A DNA stretch of 37,819 nucleotides from positions 1 through 37,819 of the forward strand of contig NZ_CAJXNN010000032.1 of NCBI RefSeq assembly GCF_913057115.1, written 5' to 3'. This DNA is from an uncultured Roseovarius sp. (GTDB lineage Bacteria > Pseudomonadota > Alphaproteobacteria > Rhodobacterales > Rhodobacteraceae). Numbering within the stretch: position 1 is the stretch's first letter; each line of letters starts with the position of its first letter. Shown here in pieces: positions 1-8,269 of the stretch. Made by a program: the position numbers and the translations under genes. The notes beneath the pieces were generated by a model, which had not been told where the DNA came from, did not search any database, and was given only the letters and a program-made list of their open reading frames with translations.

Positions 1-1830
1 CACCCGTTCGATACCTCGTGGGAATTGCCGGTTTACGTGGCCAACTTCATCCTGATGGATTACGGCACCGGCGCGATCTTCGGCTGCCCCGCGCATGACC
101 AGCGCGACCTTGATTTTGCGCGGAAATATGAGTTGCCGACTCCCTTGGTTTTCACAGACTTGAAACTCGGCGATGAGGAGGGTCCTGAAGTCTACTCTGG
201 CGGTTCTATTGGTGGCCTTCCTGTCACTGTAAACCCAGAGACTGGGGGCAAAGCATTCGTTCCCGCGAAGACTGAAAGGGTCCGTTATCTTCTCGGCTTT
301 GCCGGTGACGAGGTGCAAACCGGAGAACAGGCCATCGACGCGGCCATCGACTTCTGCGAGGCCAATGGCGTCGGCCAAGGGGTGACCAAATACCGGTTGC
401 GCGATTGGGGCCTGAGCCGCCAACGCTATTGGGGCTGCCCCATCCCCGTGGTGCATTGCGACACCTGCGGCGTGGTGCCGGAAAAGAAAGAAAACCTGCC
501 CATCCAGCTTCCTTATGACGAGGGCGGCAAGCCGATTGACTTCTCGGTGCCCGGCAACCCGCTGGATCGTCACCCCACATGGCGCGATTGCACCTGCCCC
601 GCTTGCGGTGCGCCCGCGCAGCGCGAGACCGACACCATGGATACCTTCGTGGATAGCTCATGGTATTTCGCCCGCTTCACGGCCCCCCGCGCGGACACCC
701 CCACCGATATGGCCGAGGCCGAGTATTGGATGAACGTCGATCAGTACATCGGCGGGATCGAACACGCGATCCTCCACCTGCTTTATTCGCGGTTCTTTGC
801 CCGCGCGATGCAGATCTGCGGCCACCTGCCGGAAAAAGCGATCGAGCCGTTCGATGCGCTCTTTACCCAAGGCATGGTCACGCATTCTATTTATAAGTGT
901 AAGAAAATTGTTGAAGGCTCTGAAGGTCAGCCTAACCGCCTTGTTGACGAGTTCCTATTTCCTGAAGATGTGTTGACGTTTCAATCAAATGGACGGGAGA
1001 AAGCGCTGGACCGTAAATTCGTCGATGGTTTGTTAAAAAACCATCCGAATTATGACCTCACAAGCACGGATGACTTAGAAGAACTTCATCGGGTAGCTGA
1101 GAAAAATGGGCGTGGTGTCGAAATCGTCCCCTCCGCCAAGATGTCGAAATCGAAGAAAAACGTCGTCGATCCGGTCAGTATCATCGAAGCCTTCGGCGCC
1201 GATACCGCCCGCTGGTTCGTCCTGTCCGACAGCCCGCCGGAACGGGATGTGGAATGGACAGCCGCCGGGGCCGAGGCCGCGCATAAGCACCTTTCCCGCG
1301 TCTGGAACCTCTGTGATCGTATCTCCCAAATGGACGAAAACGCGGCAGGCGAAGGCGACGAGGCGCTCTTGCGCGAAATGCACAAGGCGATCCATGACGT
1401 CACCATGGGCGTGGAATCCTTCGGCTTCAACGCCGCCATCGCCCGGCTTTACGCCTTCACCAACACGCTGGCCAAATCCAAGGCCGGGGCGGCGGCGCAA
1501 CGTCAGGCCGTGATGACCCTTGCGCAACTCATGTCGCCGATGACACCGCACCTATCCGAAGATATCTGGGCGCACCAAGGTGGCGAAGGCCTGATCGTCA
1601 ACGCCCCGTGGCCCAAGGCGGACCCCGCCATGCTGGTCGAGGATAGCGTCACACTGCCCATCCAGATCAACGGCAAACGCCGCGCCGAAATCGAAGTGCC
1701 GAAAGACATGGACAAGTCCGAGGTTGAAAAAATCGCGCTCTCAACCGATGCTGTGGTCAAGGCGTTGGATGGGGCCCAACCCAAGAAGGTCATCGTTGTC
1801 CCCGGTCGGATCGTCAATGTCGTCGTTTAA
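1..1830 (+). CDS. leuS: Leucyl-tRNA synthetase, C-terminal part (5' truncated by the window edge)
   Basis: Charges tRNA-Leu with leucine in the cytoplasm. The frame is open from base 1, so the N-terminal part with the HIGH motif lies outside the window. Visible are the end of the editing (CP1) domain ([15 protein letters not shown]), the return to the catalytic core ([20 protein letters not shown]), a Cys-pair zinc-like element near 455-610, the [12 protein letters not shown] segment, the class I signature KMSKS at 1138-1152, the anticodon-binding domain and a C-terminal tail ending in [11 protein letters not shown]. Two stretches (about 130-350, and about 885-1130, the leucine-specific insertion before KMSKS) have lower GC and different codon use from the rest. 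The frame stays intact, so the gene is probably functional. Its last 14 bases overlap lptE. Family assignment is secure; the mosaic reading is inference. Confidence 0.97.
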   Translation, partial: HPFDTSWELPVYVANFILMDYGTGAIFGCPAHDQRDLDFARKYELPTPLVFTDLKLGDEEGPEVYSGGSIGGLPVTVNPETGGKAFVPAKTERVRYLLGFAGDEVQTGEQAIDAAIDFCEANGVGQGVTKYRLRDWGLSRQRYWGCPIPVVHCDTCGVVPEKKENLPIQLPYDEGGKPIDFSVPGNPLDRHPTWRDCTCPACGAPAQRETDTMDTFVDSSWYFARFTAPRADTPTDMAEAEYWMNVDQYIGGIEHAILHLLYSRFFARAMQICGHLPEKAIEPFDALFTQGMVTHSIYKCKKIVEGSEGQPNRLVDEFLFPEDVLTFQSNGREKALDRKFVDGLLKNHPNYDLTSTDDLEELHRVAEKNGRGVEIVPSAKMSKSKKNVVDPVSIIEAFGADTARWFVLSDSPPERDVEWTAAGAEAAHKHLSRVWNLCDRISQMDENAAGEGDEALLREMHKAIHDVTMGVESFGFNAAIARLYAFTNTLAKSKAGAAAQRQAVMTLAQLMSPMTPHLSEDIWAHQGGEGLIVNAPWPKADPAMLVEDSVTLPIQINGKRRAEIEVPKDMDKSEVEKIALSTDAVVKALDGAQPKKVIVVPGRIVNVVV

Positions 1831-2308
1831 CCGCCGCTTTGTCCTGCTTGGCACCGCCACCCTCGTGGCGGGCTGTGGCTTTGCGCCCGCCTATGGGCCA
1901 AACGGCGCGGCAAACGCCCTGCAAGGGGCCATCGCCGTGGATGAGCCGAAAAGCCGCCCGGCCTACCTTCTGACCCAAGAGCTTGAGGGCCGTCTGGGCC
2001 GCCCATCTCCCGCGCGCTATGGTCTTGCCTATTCCATCACCCTCGATGAAGATCCCATCGCCATTTCCGCCAGCAACGTGACCTCCCGGTTCAACCTTTT
2101 GGGCCGTGTCACCTTTGCCCTGCGCGACCTCGGCACCGGTGAGGTTCTGACCTCCGGCAAGGTGAGTAATTTCACCTCTTATTCCGCCTCCGGCACCACC
2201 GTGGCCACCCAAGCTGCCGAACGCGACGCCGAGGAACGGCTGATGGTGATCCTCGCTGACCAGATCACCACCCGCCTGATCGCCGCATCCGGCAGCCTTC
2301 CGGCATGA
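1817..2308 (+). CDS. lptE: LPS-assembly lipoprotein LptE
   Basis: Outer-membrane lipoprotein that plugs the LptD barrel and helps insert lipopolysaccharide. The ATG at 1817 is chosen because it gives a short basic N-terminus, a hydrophobic stretch and a lipobox (LVAGC, Cys20) at the right distance; an earlier in-frame start at 1724 would lie inside leuS and spoil the signal peptide. The mature part (about 143 residues) starts [10 protein letters not shown], typical of alphaproteobacterial LptE, and contains the family-like strand [11 protein letters not shown] followed by [16 protein letters not shown]. It overlaps the end of leuS by 14 bases and holA by 4 (ATGA), so the three are probably co-transcribed and translationally coupled. 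This leuS-lptE-holA order is common in proteobacteria. Confidence 0.9.
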   Translation: MSSFNRRFVLLGTATLVAGCGFAPAYGPNGAANALQGAIAVDEPKSRPAYLLTQELEGRLGRPSPARYGLAYSITLDEDPIAISASNVTSRFNLLGRVTFALRDLGTGEVLTSGKVSNFTSYSASGTTVATQAAERDAEERLMVILADQITTRLIAASGSLPA

Positions 2309-3330
2309 AGCTGACGGGGCGCGACGCGCCGGGCTATTTCGCCAAGCCCCAAGCGCACCGCACGGGCCTGTTGATCTATGGCCCTGACGGGATGCGCGTG
2401 GCCCTGAAACGCCAAGAAGTCATTGCCGCCCTCATCGGCCCCCAAGGCGAAGAGGAAATGCGCCTCAGCCGCATCCCCGCCGCCGATCTGCGCAAAGACC
2501 CCGCCATGCTCCTCGACGCGGTAAAGGCGCAGGGGTTCTTCCCCGGCCCGCGCGTGGCCTTCGTCGAGGACGCGACCGACGCCATGGCCCCGACGATCAT
2601 TTCTGCCGTCGAAGACTGGCAGGAGGGCGACGCCCAGATCATCGTGACGGCGGGCCAGCTCAAGGCGACATCGAAACTGCGCAAACTCTTTGAGGGCCAC
2701 CCCAACGCCTACGCCGCCGCCATCTATGACGATCCCCCCTCCCGCGAGGAGATCGAGGCGACCCTTGCCAAATCCGGCCTGCGCGACATCAGTGGCGATG
2801 CCATGCGCGACCTCACGGCCCTTGCGCGTGATCTCGACCCCGGCGATTTCCGCCAGACCATGGAGAAACTGGGCCTCTATAAACTGGGCGACGACACCCC
2901 GCTCACGCCAGATGATATCGCCGCCTGCGCGCCAAGTTCCACCGAGGCCGAGCTTGACGATATCCTCAACATCGTGGCCGAGGCCCGCTCTGGCGAAATC
3001 GGCCCGGTGATGAAACGCCTGCGCGCCCAAGGGGTTCAACCCGTGGGCCTCTGCATCGCCGCCACCCGGCATTTCCGCACGCTTTATACCGCCGCCTCCG
3101 ACCCCGGCGGTGCGGCGCAAGGCATCGGCCGTGTGCGCCCACCCGTTTTCGGCCCACGCCGCGACCGGATGCTGCGGCAAGCGCAAAACTGGGGCGCGCC
3201 AAAACTGCAAGACGCGCTCAGCCTTCTGACCGAAACCGACCTGCAACTGCGCTCCGCCGGGCAGCGTGCGCCCGAAATGGCGCTTGTGGAACGCGCGCTC
3301 ATTCGGCTGGCGATGATGGCGGCGCGGTAG
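2305..3330 (+). CDS. holA: DNA polymerase III, delta subunit
   Basis: Subunit of the clamp-loader complex that opens the beta sliding clamp. The protein has 341 residues, the usual length. It opens with [15 protein letters not shown], then the LLIYGPDGMRVALKRQEV segment typical of delta, and carries the AAA-like fold without a working Walker A motif, as in all delta subunits. The C-terminal collar domain includes RQAQNWGAPKLQDALSLL and ends in ERALIRLAMMAAR. The start overlaps the lptE stop by 4 bases (ATGA). A long minus-strand open frame over this gene (2179-3360) is a codon-bias shadow. Confidence 0.93.
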   Translation: MKLTGRDAPGYFAKPQAHRTGLLIYGPDGMRVALKRQEVIAALIGPQGEEEMRLSRIPAADLRKDPAMLLDAVKAQGFFPGPRVAFVEDATDAMAPTIISAVEDWQEGDAQIIVTAGQLKATSKLRKLFEGHPNAYAAAIYDDPPSREEIEATLAKSGLRDISGDAMRDLTALARDLDPGDFRQTMEKLGLYKLGDDTPLTPDDIAACAPSSTEAELDDILNIVAEARSGEIGPVMKRLRAQGVQPVGLCIAATRHFRTLYTAASDPGGAAQGIGRVRPPVFGPRRDRMLRQAQNWGAPKLQDALSLLTETDLQLRSAGQRAPEMALVERALIRLAMMAAR

Positions 3331-3631
3331 GGGCGCGCACAGGCCAAGGCCGGCAATCAAGGGTGATCAAGGATGGCATGGCGTGCTCGCCGAAGCGGTC
3401 ATGCCTGTGGTAGGCAAAGACCGTCTGCCGCCCTGACGACCAATACGCGGCGTGCAAAATTGGGCTCAACCCTTTCAGCATAGCAAGAAGGCACTTACCT
3501 TTGCAGGGTGGCCAAACCGCCTAAAAATACCGTCGCCTGTCGACAACGGGTCGCAACGCCCACACCGTATCAGTGTTTCGAGTTCAAACCGTGGCTCAAG
3601 GTAAACCCGAAACGCTTAAAGGAGGTTCCTA
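3331..3631. other. Intergenic gap between holA and the TauD-type gene
   Basis: About 300 bases with no gene I can support. A minus-strand frame of 60 codons (3299-3481) has no recognisable family and runs into holA. I see no T-tract terminator after holA. The right end holds a strong ribosome-binding site (GGAGG at 3621-3625) six bases before the TTG start of the next gene. Together with the unusual gap on the far side of that gene, this makes the dioxygenase look like an insertion into the local order; that is inference only. Confidence 0.5.
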
Positions 3632-4648
3632 TTGAATACACCGGCATCCAAACTTCCACCGATTGACCCGGCGCGCGCTGACATCATCAAAAACTATGGC
3701 GGTCAAATAACCGCTCTCGATCCGATTGGCGCGCAAATCACGGGCATTGACCTATCCTCCAAGGAGACCCCTCCACCAGAGGTCCTGGAGGCTCTGGAAC
3801 GTGAAATGGCAGAACGCGGCTTTCTCGTCTTCAAGAACGAGACGCAGCTGCAGCCCGAGGATTTCTTGCGTGCCAGTTGTTGGTGGGGCGGCCGCGAGTT
3901 GCACAGCACCCATGGCGTACACCCCCAGACGCCCGGTGGTAACCGCCATATCTTCCGCCTTTCCAATGATGAACGTTACGGCATTCCGGATGTCGGGCCG
4001 CAATGGCACAATGACGGCAGTTTCCTGCCCGCGACGTTTTCCCATGCCGGCTATCATATCATCCGCCCTGCCGAGAAGGGCGGCGGCACGCATTTCGCGC
4101 ACCAGGGCCTCGCCTTCGAGGCACTGCCGGAGGATCGCAAGGAGCGCTGGAGCCGCCTGTCATCCGTCAACTCCACATCGGGCGTCGTGCATCCGCTGGT
4201 GCATGAGCACCCCGTGACGGGGCAGAAATGCATTTGGCTGCATCTGGGCATGACCGGTGCCGTTATCGAAAAGCTGCCAGATCAGGAGGGTTTCAGCCTT
4301 TTGCATGCGGACGACCTGAAGCAGCTCTGCCACGAGTACAACGACATCCTGAATGCCGGGCTAACCGGGGGCTATGCAGTGGCATACGAATACTCCGAGA
4401 ACGATTGTGTCTTCATAGACAATCTGGCCGTTGCCCATCGGGCGGCCCCCGAAGCGCATATGCCGGTAGAACAGCAGGGCCTGCGGATCATGCATCGCAG
4501 CACCGTCAAGGGCGTGAAAGACCTCGCCCCGGGCTTTGATCTGCCGCAACATGTGCGGATCGACGGGCCAAACCCGATTGGCGAAGGTGTCTGGCAAGGG
4601 GGCGGGATAGGTTTCCGGTGGGAAGAAGGTATAAAGATGCGCAACTAA
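3632..4648 (+). CDS. TauD/TfdA-family Fe(II)/2-oxoglutarate-dependent dioxygenase
   Basis: Member of the taurine / 2,4-D dioxygenase family, which hydroxylates a small organic substrate while decarboxylating 2-oxoglutarate. It has 338 residues. The iron-binding triad is visible: H126 and D128 in WHNDGSF, and the distal H269 in DNLAVAHRA; R285 or R289 near LRIMHR is the likely 2-oxoglutarate carboxylate ligand. The central GGGTHFAHQGLAFEAL segment also fits. The start is TTG at 3632, supported by GGAGG six bases upstream and by the absence of a nearby ATG that keeps the N-terminal strand. The gene stands alone between two non-coding stretches, so nothing nearby suggests the substrate. Taurine or another sulfonate is possible but unproven, since the family is broad. 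Confidence 0.85.
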   Translation: MNTPASKLPPIDPARADIIKNYGGQITALDPIGAQITGIDLSSKETPPPEVLEALEREMAERGFLVFKNETQLQPEDFLRASCWWGGRELHSTHGVHPQTPGGNRHIFRLSNDERYGIPDVGPQWHNDGSFLPATFSHAGYHIIRPAEKGGGTHFAHQGLAFEALPEDRKERWSRLSSVNSTSGVVHPLVHEHPVTGQKCIWLHLGMTGAVIEKLPDQEGFSLLHADDLKQLCHEYNDILNAGLTGGYAVAYEYSENDCVFIDNLAVAHRAAPEAHMPVEQQGLRIMHRSTVKGVKDLAPGFDLPQHVRIDGPNPIGEGVWQGGGIGFRWEEGIKMRN

Positions 4649-4975
4649 GGCGTTTCGCGAAGTGCCGCGCGAGCCTCGATCATGTTTTGCGTTCCGCCGG
4701 CTCTGATATCGTGGCTATCGGCGCACCGCATCAGCTGACGTGGCTTCGAAAACATCGGGTTGTGCGTCCACTGATTTAGCTATGGTGGCTTTGCAAGGCC
4801 GCAGGTCAAGACGCCTTTGCTATCATGAATGCGCAGCACCTGCCGAGGGCTCGCCGGACCTCTGGGGGGCCGCGCTCGGAAAGATCGTTCCGCGTGCCCC
4901 CGAAGGAAGAGCGGATCGCGGTTTTCCAAACCCCTCACGCACCTCGGTTCGGCAACCGTCACACATTCTTGAAAA

Positions 4976-5017
4976 CGTACGAAACTCGCGTACGAAACGT
5001 ACGTTTCGTACCGTACG
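4976..5017. repeat. CGTACG palindrome cluster, locus 1
   Basis: Four copies of the hexamer CGTACG lie within 42 bases (4976, 4989, 4998, 5012). The centre is a perfect 22-base palindrome at 4990-5011, built of CGTACG flanked by AAA and TTT and a further GTAC-type arm. The 12-mer CGTACGAAACTC at 4976 recurs twice in a second cluster in front of leuA (31399-31549). This structure fits a multi-site operator or another protein-binding array. No known regulator is assigned. Confidence 0.8.
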
Positions 5018-5047
5018 CCGAGTTAATTTCGCAGGGTGCTGCAAAAA

Positions 5048-5078
5048 ATACCGACGTAATACCGACGTCTTGCCGACG
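5048..5078. repeat. Short tandem array at 11-base spacing
   Basis: ATACCGACGT occurs at 5048-5057 and again at 5059-5068, followed by a degenerate third unit TTGCCGACG at 5070-5078. The 11-base step places the units on the same face of the helix, as in iteron or activator sites. It lies 31 bases after the CGTACG cluster. Function unknown. Confidence 0.65.
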
Positions 5079-5127
5079 CGATGCAGACAGCGGTTTTTGC
5101 CGTTAACCCAAAGGGTTAGCGGCGATT

Positions 5128-5155
5128 CGCGGCGCGGCTCCCGGACCGCGCCGCG
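5128..5155 (-). terminator. Possible terminator hairpin after the DUF2125 gene
   Basis: A perfect 10-base-pair GC-rich stem (5128-5137 with 5146-5155) with an 8-base loop lies a few bases past the DUF2125 stop. No T-tract follows on the minus strand. A second, weaker hairpin (TAACCC, AAA, GGGTTA) lies around 5104-5118. The position fits transcription termination or 3'-end protection, but the sequence is not a classical terminator. Confidence 0.45.
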
Positions 5156-5161
5156 CATGGC

Positions 5162-6703
5162 TCATTTCAGGCGCTGACCGTTTGCCAGAACATGGCCCTC
5201 TTCGTTGACCACGATCGTCGAGGTCAGAGTGTCTTCCTCGGTCTCACTGGGTACGGCAAAGAGGCCCATCATCATCCGCGCACCCATGGCCTGATCCTCG
5301 GGCAACAGACCCATGGCCACCAGTTTGTCCAGCAGGCCATTGCCGCCAACCAGCTTCAGGTCTAATTCACCTTCCGGTGCCGGCATACCGTCAAAACTGG
5401 CCAGATCACTGTTATCAAAGGTAAAATCACCTTCGCCGGTCAATTCTGCACCGGCGGCACGGAGGGTGATGTCGTTGATTGTCAGGGCGTTCAATTCACC
5501 GAAGGTCTGCTCGCCGCTCTCGACCTCTTCCATCGCTTCGGGGTCCATCATATCAACCAGCATCTTGGCCTTGCCCGCCAAGTCGATGGACAGGGTCGCC
5601 GGATCGCGCGGCAATTGTCCCGCAGGGTCAAACATCGCCCAGACCTGATCGGAGATGGTGAAATCCCCGAACAACATCGAAAAGGCAAAATCCTGTGGCT
5701 CCTCGCTGCCGCTGACTGGTACGGACAGGCCAAAACCCGAATTTTTCATATTGATTTCAACGGGAAAGGGGATTTCGTCACTTGCAACGGTCAGCTTCAT
5801 ATCATCGGCGGACCCGCCATAGCTCAGACCGCTATCGCTCATGGCAAGGTCCAGACTGCCGCGCGCGGTCTGGGTGGTTCCCGATACGGTCTGATCGGCA
5901 TCCGTGAAGGAAAACTCCGTTGACCCACCGCCATGTTCAAACTGGCCGCTCATGTCAAACCCATCTTCAAGCAGGCTTGCCATATCCATCGCGCCCGCCA
6001 TGCCTACAGGGGTTGTGGCCGTTCCCGAATACGAAAAATTCGTATATTTTCCAGTGGTTTGCAACCGTTCGCCGGTGCCCGGATCGGTGAAGTCGACGGT
6101 ATAGGTCACCGGCCCGCTCGACATGCTGCCTTCGGTCGAGCGCAGCTCGCCTTCAGTGGTGACATCGGCGCGCCCTGTCATATCGGACACCGTCATCTCC
6201 ATCGTGCCGATATCAACCTCTTCGCCCGGCGCGTCGACACCCACCAGCGCGAAGGTCATCGCATCAGCCTTGTAGTCATAGCTCATTGCCCCGGGGTCGC
6301 CTGACACTGTGATATCAAGACCCGAAGTCCGATACTCCATTTGGACGGTCGCAGTGGTATCAGTTTCGTCTTTGAAAGCCATGGTGATGGGCATCACCTC
6401 GGGCAAAACCATCGACACGGAGCCGTCGCCGTTCTCAATCAGTTCGAAGGTGCCCAGCTCGGTCTCCATCGCGACCGTGCTGTCATCACCGTCGTCGACT
6501 TCCATGCTCATGATTACATCGGTCACCGTCAGCGTATCGCCCGATTGCGACTCATCGCCCGATACTTGATAGCCGAAACCGGCCATGTAGCTTGTCCAAT
6601 CCGACCAGACGTCCGAGGCCGTCACGTCGGCATATGCTGCCGTTCCTGTCATCAAAAAGGTCATGGCCGCCGCAGGAGCGGCCTTGTGCATCAAATGGGT
6701 CAT
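5162..6703 (-). CDS. Exported DUF2125-family protein
   Basis: A 513-residue protein with a cleavable-looking signal peptide (residues 1 to about 25, ending AAYADVTA). The mature part is acidic, rich in beta-strand pattern and Asp/Gly/Ser/Thr, with repeated strands such as LDLAMSDSGLSYGGSADD, and looks like the DUF2125 family of alphaproteobacterial periplasmic proteins. No catalytic motif is visible and the molecular role is unknown. The ATG at 6703 has AGAGG upstream at a normal distance. It is transcribed divergently from the SDR at 6833 across a 129-base gap and ends against the hairpins at 5104-5155. The family name is from memory of the pattern and should be confirmed. Confidence 0.75.
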   Translation of the reverse strand: MTHLMHKAAPAAAMTFLMTGTAAYADVTASDVWSDWTSYMAGFGYQVSGDESQSGDTLTVTDVIMSMEVDDGDDSTVAMETELGTFELIENGDGSVSMVLPEVMPITMAFKDETDTTATVQMEYRTSGLDITVSGDPGAMSYDYKADAMTFALVGVDAPGEEVDIGTMEMTVSDMTGRADVTTEGELRSTEGSMSSGPVTYTVDFTDPGTGERLQTTGKYTNFSYSGTATTPVGMAGAMDMASLLEDGFDMSGQFEHGGGSTEFSFTDADQTVSGTTQTARGSLDLAMSDSGLSYGGSADDMKLTVASDEIPFPVEINMKNSGFGLSVPVSGSEEPQDFAFSMLFGDFTISDQVWAMFDPAGQLPRDPATLSIDLAGKAKMLVDMMDPEAMEEVESGEQTFGELNALTINDITLRAAGAELTGEGDFTFDNSDLASFDGMPAPEGELDLKLVGGNGLLDKLVAMGLLPEDQAMGARMMMGLFAVPSETEEDTLTSTIVVNEEGHVLANGQRLK

Positions 6704-6832
6704 GGCAGCCTCTTGTCCAAAAATATCCGGTTCAGCTTCGGCGCTACGCCCGGTAGGGTCAAGAGGGGATCTGACTCGACCCGCGTCTTCGTGGCGGGTA
6801 CGAAAGGGCCGATACCAATTTAAGGTGAGACA

Positions 6833-7582
6833 ATGGACCTGACGGGCAAGACTGTACTTATTACCGGCGCAAGCAAGGGTATTGGAGCCGCGACCGCACG
6901 TATTTTTGCCAAGGCCGGTGCCAACGTGGCGCTTGTCGCGCGAAATCGGGATGCGATCGCCGATCTTGCCGGAGAGATAGGCGAAAAGGCGATTGCCATT
7001 CCTTGCGACGTCAGCCGCTTTTGGGAGGTTGAAGCGGCCGTGAACGCATCTCTCAAGGCCTTTGGATCGTTGGATATTCTGATTGGTAATGCCGGGGTTA
7101 TCGAACCGATTTCACACCTGGCCACCTCTGACCCCGAGGCGTGGGGGCACGCTGTCGATATCAATCTGAAAGGCGTCTACAACGGAATGCGCGCGGCGAT
7201 GCCCGTAATGCAGGACGCCGGGGGCGGTACGATCATCACCATCAGTTCCGGCGCCGCGCATAACGCGCTGGAAGGCTGGAGCCACTACTGCACCTCGAAG
7301 GCCGGGGCGGCCATGCTCACCATGTGCGCTCACAAGGAAGGCGCCGAACATGGCCTGCGGGTCATGGGCCTTTCGCCCGGGACGGTTGCCACGGACATGC
7401 AGCACCAGATCAAGGACAGTGGCCTCAACCCGGTCAGCAAGCTGGATTGGTCGGACCACATTCCGCCCGAATGGCCCGCCAAGGCCCTTTTGTGGATGTG
7501 CGGGCCGGACGGTGATGCATATCTGGGCGAGGAAATCAGCCTCAGGGACGAAGATATTCGTAAGAAAGTGGGTTTGACATGA
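6833..7582 (+). CDS. Short-chain dehydrogenase/reductase
   Basis: Classical SDR of 249 residues, an NAD(P)-dependent oxidoreductase of unknown substrate. The cofactor motif TGASKGIG is at residues 11-18, NAG at 86-88, the structural Asn at 111, the catalytic Ser at 138/139 and YCTSK with Tyr152 and Lys156. The start has AAGGTGAG upstream. The stop overlaps the next start by 4 bases (ATGA), so it is coupled to a crotonase-fold protein. The pair suggests action on an acyl-CoA or related carbonyl compound, which is inference from context. Confidence 0.9.
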   Translation: MDLTGKTVLITGASKGIGAATARIFAKAGANVALVARNRDAIADLAGEIGEKAIAIPCDVSRFWEVEAAVNASLKAFGSLDILIGNAGVIEPISHLATSDPEAWGHAVDINLKGVYNGMRAAMPVMQDAGGGTIITISSGAAHNALEGWSHYCTSKAGAAMLTMCAHKEGAEHGLRVMGLSPGTVATDMQHQIKDSGLNPVSKLDWSDHIPPEWPAKALLWMCGPDGDAYLGEEISLRDEDIRKKVGLT

Positions 7583-8199
7583 TCAATCTGGACAAAGACG
7601 ACGGCTTTTGGGCTGCAACTATCAATCGCCCGGACAAAGCCAATTCCCTGACCGAGGAAATGCTGGTCGAGCTGGCACGCATTGCCGAGGCCGCGCATGA
7701 AGAAGCGCGTGTCTTGGTTATTTCAGGCGAGGGCAAGGTTTTCTCGGCGGGGGCCGATCTTGAAGCCGCCCGTGCGGGGCTTGCGACCTCGGCCGTATGG
7801 GAGCGTTTGTCGTCGGCCATAGCGGGGTTCCCAGGCCTTTCGATTGCCGCCCTCAATGGCACGGTTGCGGGCGGCGCCATGGGGATGGTTCTGGCCTGTG
7901 ACCTGCGGATCGCGGCGCGCGGGGCCAAAGCCTTCTACCCGGTGATGAAACTTGGTTTCCTGCCGCAACCTTCCGACCCTGGGCGCCTGACCCGGCTGGT
8001 TGGGCCATCCCGGGCCAAGATGATCCTGATGGGCGGGCAGAAAGTGACCGACCAGGAGGCGCTGTCTTGGGGGCTGTTTGACCGGATTGTGCCGGGCGAG
8101 GAGCTGATGGCAAACGTGCGTGACGTCGCCGCCGATACCTTGGGCGCAGACGCCGTTCATGCGGCCACGATCAAGGGGATGTGCCGCCCCGCCCCGTGA
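7579..8199 (+). CDS. Crotonase (enoyl-CoA hydratase/isomerase) family protein without the usual catalytic glutamates
   Basis: A 206-residue crotonase-fold protein, shorter than the usual 255-260. The oxyanion-hole segments are present: FSAGAD (residues 55-60) and NGTVAGGAMG (93-102). Aligned by eye with mitochondrial enoyl-CoA hydratase, the two catalytic Glu positions fall on Gly102 and Val122, so simple hydratase chemistry is unlikely. A decarboxylase, hydrolase, isomerase or binding role remains open. The C-terminus stops soon after the core (KGMCRPAP), lacking much of the usual helical trimerisation region. It is translationally coupled to the SDR upstream. Confidence 0.83.
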   Translation: MINLDKDDGFWAATINRPDKANSLTEEMLVELARIAEAAHEEARVLVISGEGKVFSAGADLEAARAGLATSAVWERLSSAIAGFPGLSIAALNGTVAGGAMGMVLACDLRIAARGAKAFYPVMKLGFLPQPSDPGRLTRLVGPSRAKMILMGGQKVTDQEALSWGLFDRIVPGEELMANVRDVAADTLGADAVHAATIKGMCRPAP

Positions 8200-8269
8200 T
8201 GCGGATCGGAAATAGCTGACTTATTGCCGGTCTGTGCTACCTTTCCCTTGCGTCAATGGAGGGAAAGCC

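Larger units (their letters stand above)
4649..5161. other. Long non-coding stretch with palindromic and tandem motifs
   Basis: About 510 bases between two convergent genes (the dioxygenase on +, the DUF2125 gene on -). No open frame here resembles a protein; the frames of around 100 codons are Arg-rich products of repeated CGTACG. The contents, left to right, are a featureless part (4649-4970), the CGTACG palindrome cluster (4976-5017), a short tandem array of (A)TACCGACG at 11-base spacing (5048-5078), and two hairpins next to the DUF2125 stop. A cluster of operator-like palindromes between two convergent 3' ends is unexpected. An unannotated RNA or a decayed element could explain it. Confidence 0.55.

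Noticed and set aside
2179..3360. A minus-strand open frame of about 390 codons over holA.
   Set aside because: Antisense shadow of holA with low-complexity Gly/Arg/His composition.
4649..4970. Remnant of an insertion sequence near the dioxygenase gene.
   Set aside because: No transposase pieces, terminal inverted repeats or target duplications could be identified.
4740..5177. Overlapping frames of 90-145 codons in the gap after the dioxygenase gene.
   Set aside because: Arg-rich products come from the CGTACG repeats; no ribosome-binding sites, no family pattern, and different frames are equally long.
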